A stretch of DNA of 64,000 bases from Reticulascus tulasneorum (Eukaryota > Ascomycota > Sordariomycetes > Glomerellales > Reticulascaceae): the NCBI GenBank assembly GCA_001557505.1, contig LSAX01000007.1:744001-808000 (forward strand), given 5' to 3'. Of the stretch, positions 57,546 to 64,000 are shown piece after piece (position 1 is the first letter of the stretch; every line of letters begins with the position of its first letter). Position numbers and translations under genes: made by a program. The notes under the pieces are model-generated. The model searched no databases. It saw only the letters and a program-made list of their open reading frames with translations, and was not told where the DNA came from.

Positions 57546-60500
57546 TCCGCTTGCTCCCTGCCATTCTATGAGCAAACTCCTGCCCCAAAGACAAACTCAG
57601 ATATGGCCAAACCTGGCGTGCCCCTATGGCCCGAAGCATCGCATCGGGAGACAGGAGCCGTCATCACACAGGGGGGGTTCCAGCCAGATGCGGAAAAGTG
57701 CTTCACTACCCTGGCGTCCCGTCACGCTGCGCTGAAGTTCTGCCTCTTACGGTGCTTAGCGTAGTGGGGCCTAAATTTTGTTCTCTGCATGTTCTAGCTA
57801 AAATCTCCCCATTCGCGAAGAGCTCCTCGTCAACCTTCCCCAAAGAAATTGCCTGCCGCTGGCCTCTCAAATGAGAACGACGACTGTAGCACCACCCCCT
57901 TACCCTTCTGAAGAGCATGCCCCCTGGGCGGTTACGAGCAGATGGAGCTGCGTCAGCTTCATCACATTGCAATCACAACTGATGAGCGGCAGACGGACCT
58001 CCTCCTCGTCCCACCACCACTTCTGTCCTGTCCTGTCTTGTCGAGCGCACTATTGAATGATGAACTTGCCCCCAGCCCGCTCAATGACATTGGCCCATTC
58101 GTCATTGGATCTTATCAGGGCAATATGGTCTCTCCTTGGGGATTACCAGCAGGCAGGCCCCACACCGCGGTGCTTGGGACCCCTAAGCTGGAGTCTCCCG
58201 GAACCCAAGCCAAGTTCGCCAGGTGACCCGTACGACGTACAGTTTCCCACGCCTGGCCCTCGACCCTTCTCCAACATGCTCTGATTCGAGAAGGTCCCCA
58301 ACCCAACTCAATTTCGCACGATCCACCCTTCAACTCGGTCTGATCCTGGACCCCGAGCTTCATGATTCAAGTTGTCCGTTTTCGCTGATGAAAGGGTGGC
58401 GTTCATGACCAACAAAACGCTCGAGGCTGTGGAAACACAAATTCAAAGCAGGCCCACCCCTTGCCCGGCCAATTCTCCGAAGATGTGGTCATGGCTCGCA
58501 CGTGGATGCGGATGCATGTACCAGATTCGTGCTCTGCTGCTGCTGCTACTGCGTCCTCCAGCCATCTCCACAAGTCCCGAATCTCGAGATCATCACCTCG
58601 GACGGTTTATCGGTACCATCACGCGTTGGAGTGCTGTGTCCCACCAAAAGCTCGATAGATGGGCAGATTGTGCATGTACGGAATGAGTTTGGTGGCCTGC
58701 AAGTCTTTCATTCTTCCATGGATTTAGCCTCCCGTACCGAGAGTTTGTGTGATGCACAGACCAGTGACCGCATCATTCCCTCCAACGTCTAACTGTCACA
58801 ACCTGGATGAAGTGCAGCCGGCGGTGCCGTCATACATGCAGCATCTGCAGCACCGACAATTTGGCAACGATTGGCCATTCAACCGACAGACTCCCTCAGG
58901 AGCTCCCTCCATGATGAGATACCGTATGACATAGTTGGACGAACCCAACAACCTTGATTATCCACCGGCAACTCTGGCACGAAGGAGAACCTCTTTGGAC
59001 AGACTCTCATCCGTGGATGACAGCTTTGAAACTTATTTGGAACAGCTTTTCCGGATTGTCAAGGTCGGGAAGTGAGTGAACCAGCCAAGAAACCCTGAAC
59101 ATCGAAACCACGGCTACAAATTAGACGCCGCTGTCGGATGGGACGACGCCAATCCCCGTCGTTTCCAAGCCTGGCAACCCAAACCAGATTCGGCAAGAGA
59201 ATACCACATAGTTAGACGTTGGGCTTCTTTTCGGCACCAAGCAATATGTACACTCCTGGAAACGAGCTTTTCCTACTCCACAAACTTCAACCTCACCTGG
59301 TTCACGAGGAGAACTCGTTTCTGTAGTACTGGGAGTTTTGCCTCTGTCTCACCTGCCAACAGTCCCGACACACTGGATAGCCTGATAAGTACCGCCGGCC
59401 TATATGGGGTCTCCAGCTTTTCTATGCCGCCTGGATGCATCGTCAACAGCGGACCCGCTGGCAACCCACATACAGACTGTGCCATTTCACGCCACCAGGC
59501 TGAATACGATCTTTCCAGATACAAAGTACTCAGCACCCTGGATTCAATGTTACTTTCAGCCCTGGTCAATCCACAGTGCGAGTTCGGTCGCCCACACCCG
59601 CAGCCCCCATTTTCCGTCGCTGGCGCCGTTGGCGACCTTAAAACATTGATGGTCAAGGCTTTTGCATTTGGGGGCAAGCAGCACCGCCCAACTCCAATGG
59701 CTAAATGCCATCTAACTATGGTTTAGTGTGAGACTGTACGAATACACTGGATCACAGTCCCAGTAGATAAACCCTGAACAGCAAGATCAGTCTCAGGTAG
59801 CTTCCAAAATATGGCCACATCTAACGAAATCTTCAAAAGAAGGAGATCGGTCGTCCTCGCGGCTGGAGAATCAACCGTCTCCTGATTACTATCTTGGGCA
59901 CAGTTTCGCTTCCTCACCCGGCCCCAGCTTCCATAATAGCGATCATCGTATCAAGTCCCCCTACTCCGTGTCATCGGGTGGTCTCGAACATTTTGTGTAG
60001 GGCCATGTACCGAATTCTCAGATGTCTCTGAATAAGTACAGTACTTGCGACGTGGAACGGACGGTTGTGGCTCTTGGTCCCTAGCCATGATGTATTTTTC
60101 ATTGCTCTGCCACGAGGGAAACGAGGCAGCTGTCTACAGTCAAGAGCCTCGAAGCAGCCTAGTTTCTCGGGGCTTTGCGACAGCGATTTCTTCTTCTGAA
60201 GATGTCATCTCGCTGATGAAAGAGTCCTCCCTCACGTTTGACGCAACAAGAAACAATCCAATCCGAATCCGGAACGAACTCCGCTGTAATGGTCCAGGCG
60301 GACACTGTCGCTGACGAAATTTGATCCTGCGCAGCGGGAAGACGGGTCAAGTCCACTTGCGTCCCCAATTTCAACTACTTGAGCTTGGGCTTAGACCCAG
60401 CTAGCTCGTGCATGTCACAAGCTACATGGAGCAATTCTTCCTTAGCTTGGGAAGTCCGCCGTTTGACGACTGTACAGTAGACGCGAATCTTTATGACGCG

Positions 60501-62161
60501 CTGATCGGAAATCCATCGCCAATTTTCCATCGCTCCATTATACTCGCTCGTCGGATACCTGCTCTCTGAGCCGGCTCCGTGGGCCTGGCCAGTTCGCGAA
60601 CGGAGATGTACTCTGGTATGTAAATTGAACACTCTGGATTTGTGCGTTGGCTCGGATCATGTTTCCTACAGACCCGGCTGGATGATAGAACCCTGCCGAA
60701 GGTGTTCACAACCGGGCTTTTTCACCTGCATCATTAACTAACGCGACTTCAATACACATTACCCAAGAAAGGTTTTCTTAAGATATTGCCCAGCTTCTTA
60801 TGGAAGCAACCCATTTGGCTACCAGGCCCGGCGCCAACCAACGTGAGCAACCTCCATCTAATGTGACGCAGGCTCCTTCTCGGGCGAAGCCCCGCGTTCG
60901 CAAGACCAGCTGCTTCTTCTGAACCATCGCCGTTCGTCAAATACCACCCACCATCCGAAAGGATGTTGGGTTGGTAAATAATGATACGTGATGGCCGCTG
61001 AATGCGCGATTCCATGGCAAGGCAATAGTTGCACCGACATGCATATGCCTTCAGCACCTCACATAAAAGCCCACACTGCTGCCCACCACTTGGGAACCTT
61101 CAGGATATCAGCATCCTACCGGAACGGTCCCTCCCACACCTCAAGACGCAGAAGCACAACGCTAAATATCAGACGTCAGCACCAGAGAGTTGAAGTAGAG
61201 CCGAAGAGATTGGAATTTCGGGAAGCTCGTCAGCGTAAACCCCCACCTCGCCCGCGATCTCTTTTCCCTCGGTCCCCGATGCAGGAAAATGCGGTCTAAC
61301 CCCGCGCCCCTACCTCACACCCTTGGGGTCATTCCCCAAGGCCCCCAAAGTGGGGTGTGCGACAGCACATCATCCGGCTCTGTGGCTTGCATTGGAAAGT
61401 TTTCTCGCACATGTCAAACCGAGTGGTTTGACGACATATTCGTGGTCGAGTCGCGACCGGCAGTTCAATCCCTTGGCTGCGTTGGGTCACGAATGCCTAT
61501 TGCGGAATTCCAGGCCTGTGGTTTGATGTCGAGTATCACTACTCCGCCGTACGATCAACGCAGGAACGCTTCCAGCTAGGTCTGAGGTGTAATTCTTTGT
61601 TTTTGGGGACGCAGCTTTTCAGAGCCGGATGTAATATGTACTCGAGTGCTCGATATCTCATCTTACCCATGGCGTTACCTGCCCACCCCGGCTGTGTAGC
61701 TGTCTAAGTAGACAGGCTCCTCGAGCTTTGGAACGTTTGGTTTCATAGATCAGATATATTGGTCCAGTGTCAGACTCTTATTAAGAGCGGGATAACCCTA
61801 TTTCTGGTTGGTACAAGCATCTGTCTCCTCCATGAGTTGCATGGCTGATTGTAGACGCGAAATCTGTATCGATGCAAACCAGACAAGCATGCTCCTGTAA
61901 TCCTACATGTTCTAGTCGGACAAGCGGTAGCTACAAAGCAAGTAACACCTAGCCTACAATTTAAGAACTCCAAATATCATCGGGCTTTCTCGTCGCAATC
62001 CAAAAAATACGCCAGGTTATTCCCATCTCCTGTCAACACCGAAACACATATACTGCAATCCAGCTAGCCTTCCTGACTCTTTCGCCAAAAGACCAAGGAG
62101 GCAACTTTCAGACGGCGTCGGTCGCTACTCGGAGCTCTTCCATTCCCGGATGCCACACATC

Positions 62162-63737
62162 CTAATCCGATGCGACGTCCTCCCTTCGCAGTAAACCTTG
62201 TTGCCATGCCCATTCGATGTTGAAATTCACACCCTTCGCTTCCAGATACCACGCCACAAGACACTCGATGGAGCACGGCGCCGGCCGGGGACAGTCTTCG
62301 GGCGCAGGGCCGGAAGGCAGATCCTCGCAGCCGGAGAAGTCGCGCAGAGCGGGGCGCTCGGGATTCGCAGCGAGATCTACCATCTGCGCGAAGTCGTTAT
62401 ACATGTGCAGCCAGTGGCCCATGGCAGCTGGGCTCCCATAGGCGATTTGATCAGTGGGACCTAGGTCGGTTAGCAGTATCCCCTGCCAGGTCTCCCATAT
62501 GGTTGAACTCACCCACGCCAACACGGCCGCTCATTCTTGCACAGTAGAAGTAATGCTCGCCCATCGGGTGCGGCAACATCAGCGAGTTTTGCCCTAACTC
62601 TTCCAAACTCCGAAACGCCGGCTGCTCCTCCCCCACGAACAATGTGTCGGGCCGGATCCGCAACACTGTATCGTACTGGAAGCCTCGCTCGACAGTCCAA
62701 GCCCACCATTGCGTTGCAGCCGTATCGAGCGTCTTGAGCTGGTTGATTAACCGGCCTAGCTTTCTCCCACAGGGCTGTAGCAACGCGTCCTGCCCACCGG
62801 GGTATGGGATTTCCACCGCCGCGGCCTCGACGACTTTCAGAGTCTGCAGACGCGAGCCGTAGCAACTCCGTAGCGCGGATTCGATAGCAGCTGGGGTGAG
62901 CCCGGCGTCGAGGTCGGCTTGTTCGTACAGGATGTAGGCGAAGACGTCGATCTGCGCAAAGGACGGATGAGCTGCAATGAGGTGGGACATGTGGGTCTGA
63001 CAGGTCGCGTTGTTCGTCCGGTACAGTCCCGTGACGATCACGGCAAGACTGCGTTCCATTTCGCGCTCGCTAGGCGGGACGTAAAGATCGCATACGCCAG
63101 AGATACGCAGTCGACCCGAGTTGGAAAGCTCGAGTTGGCGTCTCTTGTTCTTGTTGTACCGCGACGTCGCTTGCTTTTCGGTGCTCTCCTCCTTCGATTC
63201 CAGCAGTTGTCGCTTACAAGCTGGCTCCAGATCACTATGCCAGACTGTTGTCCATGTGTTTGATATATCTGCTCCGAGCGATAACCTCACGTTCCCATCG
63301 GCATGCGACGCAATAGACACATTATGCCCATCTTGCGCTCGATTGTCCCCCGTTCCCGTCCACCAAACGGGATGCTCACCGCTTTCGTCATTATGCGCCA
63401 GCACGAGATCACCGTTCGACCTCAAGGTGAGCGTATAAGCACGATTCGGCGACGCAAAACTTGCCCATATGCTGGAAAGCAGTATTCCCTGATCATCAGC
63501 CTCGAGCACAGCCGTGGTCCCTCCTGCCCGATGCCACTCGCCTCCATAACCACCGGGACGCACAGAAGAAGGTCGTCCTGGAAGCCGTTGCAGTGGCCCG
63601 AAGTCAGGCTGGGCTAACATGCCCAGGATCCCAAGCACTATTAACACGACGAAGACTAATCTGGGGCGAAGCTGCGACGAATGGCTCAGCCTGCCCCATC
63701 GCGAGTGGCTGCCATTGACGCTATCGAGGGAGATCAT
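62162..63737 (-). CDS. Type II membrane protein with bulb-type-lectin-like and glycosyltransferase-like regions (2 exons)
   Basis: Predicted 507 aa, complement(join(62162..62460,62513..63737)), with a 52-bp intron (gtgagt...acctag) joining RVGVG to PTDQIAYGSPAAM. One transmembrane helix at about 27-43 (LVFVVLIVLGILGMLA) makes it a type II protein, probably Golgi or plasma membrane. Residues of about 75-180 resemble a B-lectin domain (ILLSSIWASFASPNRAYTL, SNGDLVLAH, PVWWTGTGD). The C-terminal half looks like a poorly characterised glycosyltransferase-like domain: LAVIVTGLYRTN, a DVFAYILYE block, YDTVLRIRPDTLF and MGHWLHMYND. The enzymatic role is inferred only from this pattern. The start ATG at 63737 fits the anchor; a GTG 48 nt upstream is not needed. 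Confidence 0.8.
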
Positions 63738-64000
63738 TGTAGCGCATGCCGTCGGAAGACCCGGCAATAACTTTCTTCTGGACACTGAGGATGCGGAAGA
63801 AGTAGCGAGTTTGAAAAGAGAGTAGTCTGATGAGACTTTAGACTATGCGCGGGCTTCGGACGGGCGTACAGGAATCGGACGCGTGGATCGTCCTCGGCTG
63901 GTTCCGCTGGTCGTGTAAGTCATATACGGCAGCGATTTATATCTCGGTTCCAGTGAAAAGGCAAGAAAGATCCAACCAGATACCCGACCTGTCCAGCGAG
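63738..64000. promoter_or_regulatory. Upstream region of the lectin/glycosyltransferase-like gene
   Basis: A 263-bp promoter and leader region up to the window edge. No gene was seen. Confidence 0.4.

Larger units (their letters stand above)
54769..62161. other. Very long gene-poor region (7.4 kb)
   Basis: No convincing gene was found. Contents include GA and CT tracts, G-runs, dispersed TACC/GGTA motifs (55.7-57.1 kb) and a plus-strand pyrimidine-rich leader-like block at 57395-57545 followed by ATG at 57567. The longest frame is 59076-59726 (216 codons, GTG start, no motif). It could be an extended promoter, a long non-coding transcript or contain a gene I cannot recognise. Confidence 0.45.

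Noticed and set aside
59076..59726. 216-codon plus-strand frame
   Set aside because: GTG start, an equally open frame on the opposite strand, and no motif or splice-linked continuation; kept only as part of a finding.

Overview
The window is nuclear DNA of a filamentous ascomycete (Pezizomycotina). Genes carry several short 48-93 bp introns with GT..AG ends and CTRAY-type branch sites. Gene content is typical of moulds: a NACHT-ankyrin NLR, a PigL_N-type protein, an ascomycete laccase, a CYP52-like P450, a STRIPAK FHA protein, Mgr2 and a Cid1-type nucleotidyltransferase. Dispersed TACC/GGTA motifs and long C or G runs between genes would suit Sordariomycetes, but that placement is only a guess.

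Layout. 0-17 kb is an accessory region: the start of a short-chain dehydrogenase at the left edge, a 2,071-aa NACHT-ankyrin receptor, a divergent cyclase/alcohol dehydrogenase pair, a PigL_N plus beta-propeller protein, a remnant of an XPG/Rad2-like nuclease, an old-yellow-enzyme oxidoreductase and a decayed sorbitol/xylitol-dehydrogenase-like pseudogene. 17-34 kb mixes small secreted cysteine-rich proteins (17.1 and 33.5 kb) with housekeeping genes (FHA/SLMAP-like, Mgr2) and oxidative enzymes (laccase, P450, SDR). 35-64 kb is more conserved but gene-sparse: a BTB protein, a Cid1-like nucleotidyltransferase, an AhpC/TSA-like protein, a conserved disordered fungal protein and a membrane-anchored lectin/glycosyltransferase-like protein. 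These are separated by 2-7 kb stretches rich in homopolymers and pyrimidine tracts in which I found no convincing gene.

How the genes relate. The cyclase, ADH and OYE could serve one small catabolic or tailoring pathway, since cyclase and ADH share a 484-bp promoter. No PKS, NRPS or terpene backbone enzyme is present, so I do not call a biosynthetic cluster. The NLR, the PigL_N propeller protein, the secreted peptides and two pseudogenes together suggest a fast-evolving interaction/immunity region. No mobile element, CRISPR array, rRNA or tRNA could be supported.

All exon-intron structures below were built by hand from splice signals, reading phase and family motifs. In several genes an intron falls inside or beside the catalytic motif (NLR P-loop, P450 haem cysteine, Cid1 aspartate pair, laccase His motif), so single-reading-frame calls would miss the defining residues.
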